A stretch of 64,000 nucleotides of DNA from Mycobacterium sp. ELW1 (GTDB lineage: Bacteria; Actinomycetota; Actinomycetes; Mycobacteriales; Mycobacteriaceae): NCBI RefSeq assembly GCF_008329905.1, contig NZ_CP032155.1:620001-684000 (forward strand). The letters are read 5' to 3'. A model generated the notes under the pieces. It saw only the letters and a program-made list of their open reading frames with translations. It made no database searches and was not told where the DNA came from. This document shows positions 53,215 through 62,516 of the stretch, piece by piece; position 1 is the first letter of the stretch; every line of letters starts with the position of its first letter. Made by a program: the position numbers and the translations under genes.

Positions 53215-54299
53215 TGCGGCTGACCGGCCTTCCAGTGCTTGGCCCGCGCGGCCACCTGTTCGTCTTCCGGCAGCCAGGGGCACTCCAGCGGCTCGGCTCG
53301 CTCGTAGGCCTGGTCAATGGCGGCTTGCACACTCGCGGCCTGGACGCCGGTCACGGGAAATACTTCGCCGTAGCGAATGCATCTGAGCATGGCGATCAAC
53401 TCGGCCTCGAAGCACGGGCCGTAACCGGCGGGCCGGTTCCGCTTGCCGCCCGTTGGCGCAAGGTCCGCGGGCCACGATGTCTCGGCCGGTACCAGCGACC
53501 ATCCCCGCGGGGTCTTGCGGCGATAGGTGCGAATGTCGGCATTGTCCAGAATCACCTCACCTGAGGAACCCCGGATCCGCAGACCATTATTCAGCGGGTA
53601 CTCCCAGCTGACCTGCATGACGCCGCGGCCTCGCGGAAACACCAGCGACAGAAGCGAATTAGTCTCGACTCCCCCTTCGAAACTGTCGTCGAATGAGCGA
53701 GTTACCACCGGATCGCCAAAAATCCAGGCCAACTGATCCAGCATGTGCACGCCGATGTCCAGCAGCACGCCGCCGCCGGAACGTTCGCGTCGGAATGCGG
53801 CGTCGGTGGCCGCCTTCCAGCCATAGGTGCCCCCCTCGCGGTAGGTGAACTCGAGGTCATCCCCGAGGTCGCCGTTTGCGACGAGTCGTGCGACGTCGGC
53901 GAAATTCGAGTAGAACCGCCGGGGATACGCCACCCCCAGCGTCCTGTTGGCTTTCGCTGCTGCCGCGTTCATGCGATCTGCATCGGCCACCGTTGTCGTC
54001 ATGGGCTTCTCGCACAGCACATGGCAACCGTGTTCGAATGCCGCACACGCATGCTCGGCATGCAGAGCGGGCGGTGAGGCGATGATGGCGAGATCGTATG
54101 AGCCGTCCCGAAACGCCGCCGCGCAGTCAGGGTAGGCGCGCGCCCGCTTGAACTTCGACGCGATCTGGCGCCCTCGTGATTCGTTGGGGTCGACGACGCC
54201 CAAGACCTCGACGGCCTTCGCCTTTTCCAGTCGCTGCAAAGGGAATTGGTAGAGCTCCTCAACCACGGCTCCTGCACCGATCAGGAGGATACGGATCAT
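53211..54299 (-). CDS. Gfo/Idh/MocA family oxidoreductase
   Basis: A 362-residue NAD(P)-dependent sugar oxidoreductase: Rossmann motif IGAGAVVEELYQFPLQRL, VLCEKPMTTT with the conserved Glu-Lys-Pro, and the C-terminal domain with GVHMLDQLAWIFG. Typically acts on the C3 or C2 position of NDP-sugars in surface polysaccharide synthesis. It overlaps the epimerase gene by 4 bp, so both probably act on the same sugar nucleotide. Confidence 0.87.
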   Translation of the reverse strand: MIRILLIGAGAVVEELYQFPLQRLEKAKAVEVLGVVDPNESRGRQIASKFKRARAYPDCAAAFRDGSYDLAIIASPPALHAEHACAAFEHGCHVLCEKPMTTTVADADRMNAAAAKANRTLGVAYPRRFYSNFADVARLVANGDLGDDLEFTYREGGTYGWKAATDAAFRRERSGGGVLLDIGVHMLDQLAWIFGDPVVTRSFDDSFEGGVETNSLLSLVFPRGRGVMQVSWEYPLNNGLRIRGSSGEVILDNADIRTYRRKTPRGWSLVPAETSWPADLAPTGGKRNRPAGYGPCFEAELIAMLRCIRYGEVFPVTGVQAASVQAAIDQAYERAEPLECPWLPEDEQVAARAKHWKAGQPQ

Positions 54300-54381
54300 C
54301 GACAGCCTCTCTGCGCGGAGCCCCGCCCCTACCGGTTCATTCTCGAGCCAAGCCTAGTACCCCGGGGACGGGCAGATAGGT

Positions 54382-55923
54382 CTAATCCTGTTCTGCGCGC
54401 CCCGCGGTAGGCGGCACCAGCAGCCGCAGGACCCGGGAAATCAGCGGTTCGAGCCGCGCAGGGGTATGCGACATGAGTCGACTCGGCAGCGTGGGGTCGA
54501 CCATCGGCAGTATCGCAAATACTCGAAGACCGATGAGGTAGGTGATGATCGCGGCGGGTAAGGCGACCACCAACGACCATGCGCCGCCTATGTTTAAGAC
54601 CACCACATACGCCACCGCGCCCTGTGTCACCGCCGCAAGCGTTATCGCTCCCAGCGCGCGATACGGTGGGTGGAATCCGGTTTGTATTGCCGTGCAAATG
54701 ATTTCGATGGCAATGACCAGTACTTGGACGATCCCTCGTGACCAGGCTGCTCCCATCAACCCGTATCGGGGTATCACCAGGAAGCTCAGCAGGATCAGAG
54801 CGGCCAGGCCAACGGCGTTGGACACCACGAGAATCTTGGTCTTACTCAGGCTCAGCATGAGGTTGTTGTTGGTACCGCCGACACTGCAGATCCCAACGAC
54901 GATCAGCAGTATCGATGCAACCGAGGCGGCTTCGGCGAATTCATCACCGAAGATCAGCGGGACCAATACCGGCGTGATCGCCGCAAGGCCGAGGCAGAGC
55001 GGAAACATCACCAACGCCATCAGCGCGGTCATCGTCCGGTACAGGCGCATCATGTGGTCGTGGGCGCCTTGACCGCTCTGCTCGCTGAAACGTGGGAGCA
55101 GGGCCGACAGGAAGAGCTGCGGCAGTTGCGACGCCATCTCGGCCACAGTCAGTGCGGCCGCGAACAGGCCAACGGCGGCGAGCGTGGCGTAGTGCTCGAG
55201 GAAGACGATCTGCGTTCGGCCGAACAACAGCTGGCCGGTCAGCGCGATCATCCAGCTCACCAGCGTGAACCTGAAGACTTCTTGTCTGAGGTCCGGACGG
55301 ACGCGGGGCTTGTTGCGTAGCAGCGGCAAGGCCCGGCGGGCGGGGAGGATAGTGGCGGCGATATTGCCGGCGAGAGCACCTGGGACCCCGAACAGCCAGG
55401 CGCCGAGCACCGTTGTTGTCACCCTCAGCAGAGCCGAGACGGAGGAGATGCGAGCGAGCTTGTCGAATTGCTGCTCGCCTCTGAGATTGTAGAGATACAG
55501 GTCAGACAGTCTCCAGCAGATGAACCACGTCAAAGCGACTGCGATGACGACGATCTGGGAGGTATCGGAAAGCCCGGTGAGTGCACCTCTGCCTGGCCCG
55601 TCAAGGTAGAAGAACAAGACCACCGCAGCCACGATCGCGACAGCCACGGACAGCCGCAGGATCGCTCCGACCAGGGCGGCTACCTCATCGTCTCTGCCCA
55701 TGGCACGGAGGCTGGGGATGAATCGCTGCTGTACGACATCGCTGCCCACGGTCGCGACCGCCACGGTGAGCGTGATGCACCAGATGATGTAGGCAACGAC
55801 GCCAAGGTCGTCAGGCCCGAGCAGTCGGGCGGCAATCGCGCTGCCGACGAAGCCGGAGAGAGTGACGGCGGCACCGGAGATGGCGCCGAGAAGTGTGTTG
55901 CGGGCAAAATTCGGCGGCGCCAA
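54382..55923 (-). CDS. Wzx-like oligosaccharide flippase
   Basis: A 513-residue MATE/MOP-superfamily membrane protein with about 12-14 hydrophobic segments, beginning NTLLGAISGAAVTLSGFVGS and including ARLLGPDDLGVVAYI, a classic flippase N-terminal motif. It would move undecaprenyl-linked repeat units across the membrane. The apparent start is TTG 55923 with AAGGAA upstream. Gaps of 82 and 106 bp separate it from its neighbours, in the same direction. Confidence 0.85.
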   Translation of the reverse strand: MAPPNFARNTLLGAISGAAVTLSGFVGSAIAARLLGPDDLGVVAYIIWCITLTVAVATVGSDVVQQRFIPSLRAMGRDDEVAALVGAILRLSVAVAIVAAVVLFFYLDGPGRGALTGLSDTSQIVVIAVALTWFICWRLSDLYLYNLRGEQQFDKLARISSVSALLRVTTTVLGAWLFGVPGALAGNIAATILPARRALPLLRNKPRVRPDLRQEVFRFTLVSWMIALTGQLLFGRTQIVFLEHYATLAAVGLFAAALTVAEMASQLPQLFLSALLPRFSEQSGQGAHDHMMRLYRTMTALMALVMFPLCLGLAAITPVLVPLIFGDEFAEAASVASILLIVVGICSVGGTNNNLMLSLSKTKILVVSNAVGLAALILLSFLVIPRYGLMGAAWSRGIVQVLVIAIEIICTAIQTGFHPPYRALGAITLAAVTQGAVAYVVVLNIGGAWSLVVALPAAIITYLIGLRVFAILPMVDPTLPSRLMSHTPARLEPLISRVLRLLVPPTAGRAEQD

Positions 55924-56029
55924 CCTTTATTCCTTAGAACATGACTGGCCGAGCCCGATGCGGTGCACAGGAGTCATGGTGTCATCTCCACGGAGCGAAG
56001 AAGGAAAGATCGGCATGTGGTCTCCGGTC

Positions 56030-57196
56030 TCACCGAGCGTTTCGGCGCCTCTTGACGACGACCCAGCCGATCAAGGCCGCCAATACCGCCAGTGCGGCAA
56101 CGGCCGCGACCGAGTATCCGATCCATCCCGGAGCACCTCGATCGCGTGCCGCCGCCCCATCCAGCCCGAGTAGGCCCAGCGCGGCCGCTGGCCAGAACCC
56201 AACGTCCGGGCCACCCCGACAGGCCGATCCGTCGGTCTCTCCGGGATTCTTCACCCACAGCAGCCCATCGAGTGTGCCGCCGTGGAACAGCTGAGGTGGC
56301 TGTCCCAATCGCGCTCCCGGCGGGTTGCAGGTGGTGTCTTGGGTGCCTGCGCCATTTCGGCTGATGTCGATCACGTAGTGCGCGTCGTCGATGCCGAGCT
56401 TGCTGAGTTCGATACGCACGCTCTCGGCATACCGGACTTCGCCTTCTGTCGTGTTGAAGTTCGACACGTTGAGGCTGAAGCCGGCAACTTTGTCGACGTC
56501 GACCTTTTTCAATCGGTCCGCGGCCTCGGCTGCGCTCAGCCAGTTCTCATGTCCTGCATCGATATAGACCCGCGCCCCCGTCGCCGAAAGCGTGTCGACT
56601 GCATATCGCAGCGTGCCCAGGCGATCGCCCTGCTCGCACTGTCCCAGCTGCGGAAGTGCGTCGGGTTCGAGGATGACGATCGCGTTGACATGACCCATCA
56701 ACGCGGCGGCGGCGCCGTCGACCCAGTCCCGGTACTCCTGCTCATCGCGTGCACCGGTGTAGACCTGATCACCGGGCGTGGGGCCGCCGCAATCGAGATG
56801 AGGGATCCGGTAGAGCACGATCGTCGGGATTGCATTCGCCAACGTCGCGCCCCAGAGGTAGTCGCGAATGTCATGCTGGACAGTCGTAGTCGTGGACCAA
56901 TCGGAGAACCACTTGGCTTGCGGCGTTTCGGCGATCGGATTGAATCGGGAGTCCTCCCGCGCCGCCGCGATCGCCTGCAGTTGTGGATCGCGATACAACG
57001 TCGCGTTGACCGGCTTACTGCCCTCTATCGTTCCCGAAGAGGGACCATCTGACCGTTGCCCCGAATAGGCGACTGCAGCGAAAGCCAGCAGGATCACGAA
57101 GACTGAAGCCGCTGCAGTAGCGAAAACGGTGCGCTTTTCTCCTCGCTTGACGCGCCGCCACCATGACGAAATCGGACCGGCTCGCCGGTCGCTCAC
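56030..57196 (-). CDS. Membrane-anchored glycoside hydrolase family 6 protein
   Basis: A 388-residue protein with an N-terminal transmembrane helix (about 23-45), a GH6 catalytic domain and a C-terminal transmembrane helix (about 360-382) with a basic end. GH6 hallmarks are IPHLDCGG (Asp135), the general acid Asp179 in ILEPDALPQ, DAGHENWLS, and WVKNPGETDG with Asp322. GH6 enzymes cut beta-1,4-glucan. Inside a Wzx/Wzy locus it may trim or release the polymer, as cellulases do in cellulose synthesis operons (inference). It overlaps the Wzy gene by 4 bp. Confidence 0.87.
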   Translation of the reverse strand: MSDRRAGPISSWWRRVKRGEKRTVFATAAASVFVILLAFAAVAYSGQRSDGPSSGTIEGSKPVNATLYRDPQLQAIAAAREDSRFNPIAETPQAKWFSDWSTTTTVQHDIRDYLWGATLANAIPTIVLYRIPHLDCGGPTPGDQVYTGARDEQEYRDWVDGAAAALMGHVNAIVILEPDALPQLGQCEQGDRLGTLRYAVDTLSATGARVYIDAGHENWLSAAEAADRLKKVDVDKVAGFSLNVSNFNTTEGEVRYAESVRIELSKLGIDDAHYVIDISRNGAGTQDTTCNPPGARLGQPPQLFHGGTLDGLLWVKNPGETDGSACRGGPDVGFWPAAALGLLGLDGAAARDRGAPGWIGYSVAAVAALAVLAALIGWVVVKRRRNAR

Positions 57197-58482
57197 CGGC
57201 TAGGGCTTTCTTGGTGTACTTCTTCACGTCGCGCCAAGAACAAGATCGCAAGTGGAACGATTGTGACGGTCCAGTTCGTCGACCAATCGACATAACCCAG
57301 CGGCACCTCCAGCCATCCACTGACGGCAATCGCGGCGACAATCATTGCGCCGATTACCAAGTAGCGGCTTTTCGGTGCCGTGATGACATACATCTGCACG
57401 AGCAGCGACCCGAGAGCGAGGACGGCGAGCACAGCCCCGCCGGTGGCGACGAACTGTACGAACTGATTGTGGCCTGAGTAGGCCCCCGAGATCAGAGTGG
57501 TTGTTTCGCTCTTCGTGATTCGCGAATACCAATCCCTGCCGCCACCAAACAGAAGCGCCCGCTCGACCCAACGCGTCAGCGACCCGTTCCAGATGACTCC
57601 ACGGCCGGTGTAGGCATCGGGATCCCATCCGCTGGACGACAGCCATCCCGTCAACGGCACCACGCACATGACCACAAGTAACGCGCCGGTTGCGAGACGG
57701 GCCACCGTTGACGCCACACGGCGCCAGCCGAACTCGGCAATAACCCAGATAACGGCACCCAACAGCAGGGAAACCGCCGCTGCGAACATGGAATTACGAG
57801 CCGACGACCACGCGATGGCGAATGCCACGATCGCCAACCCCGGGAACCGCAGCCACCAACGCGGCAGCAGGACCACCGCTGCGATCCCGACGGAGAGATA
57901 GACACCCAGGCTGTTCTCCTGGGTGAACATTCCCTGCAGCAATCCCAGGGAGGGGAACACCGCCTTGTCGGGGCGGACGCTCAACACCCCTTCCGCAAGA
58001 TGCGCTCGGCCGGCATCCGGCAGCAAGACACCGAACGCGATCGCGATGGCCGCCGTCAGCACCACGAGCACTCCCAGCGCGATGAGCACACGAGGGCGGG
58101 GGCGCAACGCTGCCAGCGCCAAAATCAGCACCACGTAGAGCACACCCTCGGGGGTTGGCCAGCTGCCGGAATATAGGTTGCGAATGATGATGTACAGCCA
58201 GGGCGCCAGCAGGACAGCGAGCCGCCACAGGCCCGGCCGGGTGACGTCGTTGATGCGGAAGATGATGATGCCGACGCACAGAAGGACCGCAAGCAGGTAG
58301 AACAGTTTGGAGACGGCGTTGGCGGCGGGCGGCCAAATCGGATCTGCACCGATCGGGACGAACACCTTTTCTGCAGTGATCGATAGGGCGATGAGCGAGC
58401 CGATTGCCCGGACCCACAGAATGACGATGAGCAACACCGCTGCTGCATCACACGTGATGAACAGCCGGCCTCTCCGGTGCAT
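57193..58482 (-). CDS. O-antigen ligase/polymerase (Wzy-like) membrane protein
   Basis: A 429-residue protein with about 10-12 hydrophobic segments and a long external loop containing WSSARNSMFAAAVSLLLG and GRGVIWNGSLTRW with SGAYSGHNQFVQFVATGG, the Wzy_C/WaaL-type motif including the conserved His. It would join repeat units at the outer face of the membrane. ATG 58482 follows GGAGGGAC. Divergent from a glycosyltransferase across 212 bp, which must hold promoters for both directions although I could not place them. Confidence 0.83.
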   Translation of the reverse strand: MHRRGRLFITCDAAAVLLIVILWVRAIGSLIALSITAEKVFVPIGADPIWPPAANAVSKLFYLLAVLLCVGIIIFRINDVTRPGLWRLAVLLAPWLYIIIRNLYSGSWPTPEGVLYVVLILALAALRPRPRVLIALGVLVVLTAAIAIAFGVLLPDAGRAHLAEGVLSVRPDKAVFPSLGLLQGMFTQENSLGVYLSVGIAAVVLLPRWWLRFPGLAIVAFAIAWSSARNSMFAAAVSLLLGAVIWVIAEFGWRRVASTVARLATGALLVVMCVVPLTGWLSSSGWDPDAYTGRGVIWNGSLTRWVERALLFGGGRDWYSRITKSETTTLISGAYSGHNQFVQFVATGGAVLAVLALGSLLVQMYVITAPKSRYLVIGAMIVAAIAVSGWLEVPLGYVDWSTNWTVTIVPLAILFLARREEVHQESPSR

Positions 58483-58694
58483 CGGTCCCTCCGCTCGCAC
58501 TGCCCGGACCGTGCCATCGCGATGGTGCACGCACGGGAAGTGTGGATGTTACCGGCTGGTGAGCATCACTATCGGCAACGCGCTCCCTGCTTCACCGGGC
58601 TTTCCTTGGCCGCCGCGACGCTTCCAAGCTACCGTCACGTGGCGGGCGTTCTGGTGGTTGCTGTCCGAAGTGCGCAGCGCGAGAGGGGAAGCCG

Positions 58695-59783
58695 ATGAGT
58701 GCACCACGACTGAAGGTCCTGATGTCGACGGGACCGCTCAAGCACCATGACAACCCATACCTGCAGCAGCTGGTCACCGATCTGAGTGATCAGGTAGACG
58801 TGCAGCCACTATCGTGGCGCACCGCCCTCTTCTTTCGTCCTGACGTCTTCCACGTGCACTGGCCTGAGCAGCTGTATCGCGCCAACGGGCGAGCGAAGAC
58901 GATGGTCAAGCGGGTCTTGGTGGCGATACTGCTTCTGCGGTTGCGTGCGCGCCGAGTGCCTGTCGTTTTGACCGTGCACGACCTCGCGCCCCACGACCAA
59001 GACCGAGGCTTCGAGCGGTTGCTGTCGCGCGCACTGGAGCGAATGTTCGCCCTCCGTATCTACCTCAACGAGTCGGAGCTCAATGACCCAGCGCGCGGGG
59101 TGGTCATTCTGCACGGGGACTACCGTGGCTGGCTGCAAAAACAAGGTGTCGACCTGACGCCACGGGAGCCCCACCGAGACGTCATCCTGTTCGGATTGCT
59201 GCGGCGATACAAAGGGATCGAAACCCTCATCACCGCCGCACGCGATGCGGATGCAACGCTGACGATTGCCGGGCGGGCGATCGACGAATCCTACGAACGT
59301 GAGCTGCGCGCGCTCGTGGCAGACGTCCCTTCCGCGGTGCTCGACATCAGGCACCTCGAAGATGACGAACTCACCGCCGAGATTTTCAATCACCGAATCG
59401 TGTGCCTTCCGTACACGCATATGCACAACTCGGGAGCGCTGGTCTACGCGCTCAGTATTGGGCGCCCGGTTCTTGCCCGGCGCAGTCCTTTCAACGAGGT
59501 CATTGCGCGCGAGGTGGGCGAGGAATGGGTGATGCTGTACGACGGCCCGTTGACCGCGCAAGATTTGAAGGACGCACTCAGTCGGACTCCACCTGCGGGA
59601 CTGCCAGACCTCTCCCGGTGGGATTGGTCGACGGGAATTGCTTTGCATATGGCTTGTTACCGCGGTCTCGCCACAATGGCGCATGATCGACGGACCCCCG
59701 CGAGGGTTGTCCAGGCGCTTCTCGAGGCCGAGCCCGGATTCGCCGCGCACTCGGCCTTTAATGCCCCGGTTGAGATTTCGTAG
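58695..59783 (+). CDS. Glycosyltransferase, GT-B type
   Basis: A 362-residue protein of GT-B build. The N-terminal half has DVFHVHWPEQLYR and TVHDLAPHDQDRG; the C-terminal half has VILFGLLRRYKGIETLI, IAGRAIDE and a nucleotide-sugar site region CLPYTHMHNSGALVYALSIGRPVLA. It adds a sugar to the lipid-linked repeat unit. A GAGAGGGGAAG run precedes ATG 58695. Cytoplasmic, with one hydrophobic patch (VLVAILLLRLRA) that could touch the membrane. Confidence 0.83.
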   Translation: MSAPRLKVLMSTGPLKHHDNPYLQQLVTDLSDQVDVQPLSWRTALFFRPDVFHVHWPEQLYRANGRAKTMVKRVLVAILLLRLRARRVPVVLTVHDLAPHDQDRGFERLLSRALERMFALRIYLNESELNDPARGVVILHGDYRGWLQKQGVDLTPREPHRDVILFGLLRRYKGIETLITAARDADATLTIAGRAIDESYERELRALVADVPSAVLDIRHLEDDELTAEIFNHRIVCLPYTHMHNSGALVYALSIGRPVLARRSPFNEVIAREVGEEWVMLYDGPLTAQDLKDALSRTPPAGLPDLSRWDWSTGIALHMACYRGLATMAHDRRTPARVVQALLEAEPGFAAHSAFNAPVEIS

Positions 59784-59898
59784 TCACAATTTCGCGAATG
59801 TCGCTAATACATCGGGCAGGGGCAAATGCGGTGCGCGGTACACTATGGACGTTCCCGCCACGCCGGTTGGGACCCCGGATCGGTCAGAAGCGGAGCCA

Positions 59899-60825
59899 AT
59901 GAGCGGAAACTCGGTCCAGCTCATTACGTGCTCCTACAGTGGCGACCTTGAGGTGTGTCGGCTGCTGTGCGCGAGCGTCGATCGATTCGCGCCAGAGGAT
60001 GTGACCCATAGGCTTTACGTCCCCAGGCGGGATCTTCCACTATTTGCCAATCTCGCGACGTCGCGGCGGATTCTCGGCGCGCAGGAGGACCTGCTGCCGA
60101 AGTGGTTGTGGAAGGTACCGCTGCCCGGGCCGAAATGGCGTGCGAGACTTCGACTTCCCCGGCGCAACGTGTATTTGACCCCGTTCACCTTGCCCGTTCG
60201 TGGCTGGATTGCGCAACAGATGATGAAAATCGCTGCCACCCTCCGCAGCGATGCCGACATCGTCGTCCATGTCGACAGTGATAGCGCATTTATCCGTCCT
60301 TTCACCGCCTCGTCGTTCATGATCGACGACAAGACCCGCTTTCATAAGAGTGAAGAGTCGCTGCGACTCGAAGCGCACATACCCTGGTACGCGGCAGCGG
60401 CGCGGTTACTCGGCCTTCCGGAAGCCGATTACTACACCACTGAATACATCGATCAGATCGTGGTATGGCGGCGCACGGTAGTGGAGGCTATGACGGCGCG
60501 AATAGAAGAAACGACGGGAGAGAACTGGGCGAAGTCTCTCGCCAGGACACCCCACCTCGCCGAATACGTGCTCTATGGGGTCTTCGTCGATCAAGTCCTC
60601 GGATTGGAAGCCGCGGGATTGTCGAATCAATCCCGCTCGCTGTGCCATTCGCGGTGGACGGGGGACTTCACTGGGCCGGCCGACGAGGCGGCCTTTGTCG
60701 ATAGTCTGTTGCCCGACCCGATAGCCTGCGCCATTCAGTCGACGAATTCGATAGACGTCGAGGGGCGCAGACGTATTCTCGAGCGCGTCACCGAGCGCGC
60801 CGCGGAACAGGACTCACAGCGCTAG
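59899..60825 (+). CDS. DUF6492-like putative glycosyltransferase
   Basis: A 308-residue protein opening QLITCSYSGDLEVCRLLC and carrying a DxD-type motif in VHVDSDSAFIRPF, the pattern of GT-A-like DUF6492 proteins of polysaccharide loci. Start ATG 59899 has GGAG just upstream; ATG 59845 would add 18 residues without an RBS. It lies 115 bp after the previous transferase, which is read the same way. It converges on the GT2 gene. Confidence 0.72.
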   Translation: MSGNSVQLITCSYSGDLEVCRLLCASVDRFAPEDVTHRLYVPRRDLPLFANLATSRRILGAQEDLLPKWLWKVPLPGPKWRARLRLPRRNVYLTPFTLPVRGWIAQQMMKIAATLRSDADIVVHVDSDSAFIRPFTASSFMIDDKTRFHKSEESLRLEAHIPWYAAAARLLGLPEADYYTTEYIDQIVVWRRTVVEAMTARIEETTGENWAKSLARTPHLAEYVLYGVFVDQVLGLEAAGLSNQSRSLCHSRWTGDFTGPADEAAFVDSLLPDPIACAIQSTNSIDVEGRRRILERVTERAAEQDSQR

Positions 60826-60850
60826 CAAATATCGGCGTGCGAGGCCTGGT

Positions 60851-61702
60851 TCAGACCTTGTAGGCCTCGCGCCAGAACCCCAACGGGTTGCGGATTGCTC
60901 GGCCGAGCTTCTCGCGCTGCATCCGGGCGTGCGCCTTCTTCAATTCCGGTGCGAACGGGCCTGGGCCCGCAGTGAGGTAGCCCCACAGCAGCGCGAGCGC
61001 GCCGATCACGTATGGACGTCGCGCAATGTAGCGGGCGCAATGCACGAGGAAATAAGTGAAGTCGTAGCCGATCCAGCGACTCGTCCGGCCATTGCGATAC
61101 CGCCCCTGGATCTCTCCTGCGCTTGCGCCGATCGCGCGCGTCAGCTCGAAATGAGCGCCGGTGTCCACGCGGGTTTCCAAACCCGTGTGGTAGCTGACCG
61201 CGATCTCGTCGATCGCATCGAAGCCATGTGCCGTGGCCAGCGACTCGGTCGCCCGGTACGCGTCGATCGTGTACAGCTTGACCGCACCGGGCACGTGGAA
61301 CTTCTGCTCGGCCATCCCTCGCGTCGCGATGACGCCGCCTGCGATGCCGACTCGACCGCTCGCAAGCGGCACGATCCGTTCGAGGTAATCCGGGGCCAGT
61401 CGCGCGTCGGCGTCCAGCTTCATCACGTGCGAATAGGGTTTCTGGGGCAGCGCCCTTTCGACGCCGAAGCGCCATGACCTGAACTCCGACCCGGAGAGCA
61501 GTCCGCCGTCGTTCTTCTTCGACAGGATGGTGGCGAACTTATCGGTATCGAGTTGCGCAAGACGGTCGGCGGTGCCATCGGTGCTGCCGTCGTCGACCAC
61601 TACCCAATCGAAGTCGCGGAATCGCTGCGCCTTGAGGCACTCGAGGAGGCCCGCCACGTTGTCGACCTCGTTGTACATCGGCGTGACGATGAGCAGAGTC
61701 AT
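60851..61702 (-). CDS. Glycosyltransferase family 2
   Basis: A 283-residue GT-A enzyme: LIVTPMYNEVDNVAGLLECL, VVVDDGSTDGT, the metal-binding KLDADARLAPDYLE (DxD) and GIAGGVIATRG, with a C-terminal amphipathic/hydrophobic region (FLVHCARYIARRPYVIGALA). It adds a hexose-type sugar to the repeat unit. RBS GGGGGAAG precedes ATG 61702. It follows the WecB-like gene by 14 bp, so they are likely cotranscribed. Confidence 0.88.
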   Translation of the reverse strand: MTLLIVTPMYNEVDNVAGLLECLKAQRFRDFDWVVVDDGSTDGTADRLAQLDTDKFATILSKKNDGGLLSGSEFRSWRFGVERALPQKPYSHVMKLDADARLAPDYLERIVPLASGRVGIAGGVIATRGMAEQKFHVPGAVKLYTIDAYRATESLATAHGFDAIDEIAVSYHTGLETRVDTGAHFELTRAIGASAGEIQGRYRNGRTSRWIGYDFTYFLVHCARYIARRPYVIGALALLWGYLTAGPGPFAPELKKAHARMQREKLGRAIRNPLGFWREAYKV

Positions 61703-61716
61703 ATGTCTTCCCCCCA

Positions 61717-62481
61717 TTATTCCGAGTTGGCATGAGACTGCCGGACAACCCGCAGAAACGGAACCACGTCGCCGACATAACGCTTCAGGAGTCGGCCGGG
61801 ATCGGTCAGAATGCGGTGCAACCATTCAATCCCGAGGCGCTGCATCCATTTCGGCGCGCGGCGGGCCGTCTCGCCGGCGATGAAGTCGATGGAAGCGCCG
61901 ACGCCCATCAGCACCGCGGTCACCCCCTGCGCGCTGAGCAGGCTGACGGCGACCCGCTCCTGTAACGGAGAACCGACGCCGATCAGCACGAGATCTGCGC
62001 CGAATGCGGCCACCCGCGCGGCGAGCTCACGCATATTGTCGGCTGAGCCAAGCCACCCCATAGGAGCTTGCTCCGACTCGACGAGCCAACCATTTTCGCG
62101 GAAGATCGCCGCCGCCGCTTCGAGCGACGCCGGCGTCGAGCCACCGACGAGGAAAACGCGATGGCCCCCGCCGTGGGTATGCGCCAAGGTGTTTGTGATC
62201 CCACTTCCGGTGGAGCGGCCCGAAATCCCAGCACCCAGGCTTTTCGCGAGCCGCACTACCGGCCAGCCGTCGGCCAGAATAAGCTTGGCACGTTCGTAGA
62301 TCGATCCGAACTCAGCTGAGGACTGAAGTCGAGCAACGTGATTCATGTTCGGTGTCACAACCAGGTGGGGCGCCCCCGCGGTTAGCGGAGCACTACGCGT
62401 CAAGATCGCGTTGATAACCTCTGGCTCGCTTATTTCTGAAATGTTGAAGCGTGCATAGCGTGTGACTATCGGTCGCGGCAT
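61717..62481 (-). CDS. WecB/TagA/CpsF family glycosyltransferase
   Basis: A 254-residue GT26-family protein: VVTPNMNHVARL near residue 42, LADGWPVVRLAKSLG, the VFLVGGSTPASLEAAA motif, VLIGVGSPLQE and GVGASIDFIAGETARRAPKWMQRLGIEW in short segments. It typically transfers ManNAc, mannose or glucose to a lipid-linked acceptor in surface polymer synthesis. It lies 35 bp after the Wzc-like gene in the same direction. Confidence 0.92.
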   Translation of the reverse strand: MPRPIVTRYARFNISEISEPEVINAILTRSAPLTAGAPHLVVTPNMNHVARLQSSAEFGSIYERAKLILADGWPVVRLAKSLGAGISGRSTGSGITNTLAHTHGGGHRVFLVGGSTPASLEAAAAIFRENGWLVESEQAPMGWLGSADNMRELAARVAAFGADLVLIGVGSPLQERVAVSLLSAQGVTAVLMGVGASIDFIAGETARRAPKWMQRLGIEWLHRILTDPGRLLKRYVGDVVPFLRVVRQSHANSE

Positions 62482-62516
62482 CCGCCGCTCATTCCGCCGA
62501 CGTCATCTGCCGGTCA

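Noticed and set aside
58483..58694. Small open frames in the divergent wzy/glycosyltransferase gap
   Set aside because: They lack an RBS, motif or consistent codon bias; the gap more likely holds promoters.
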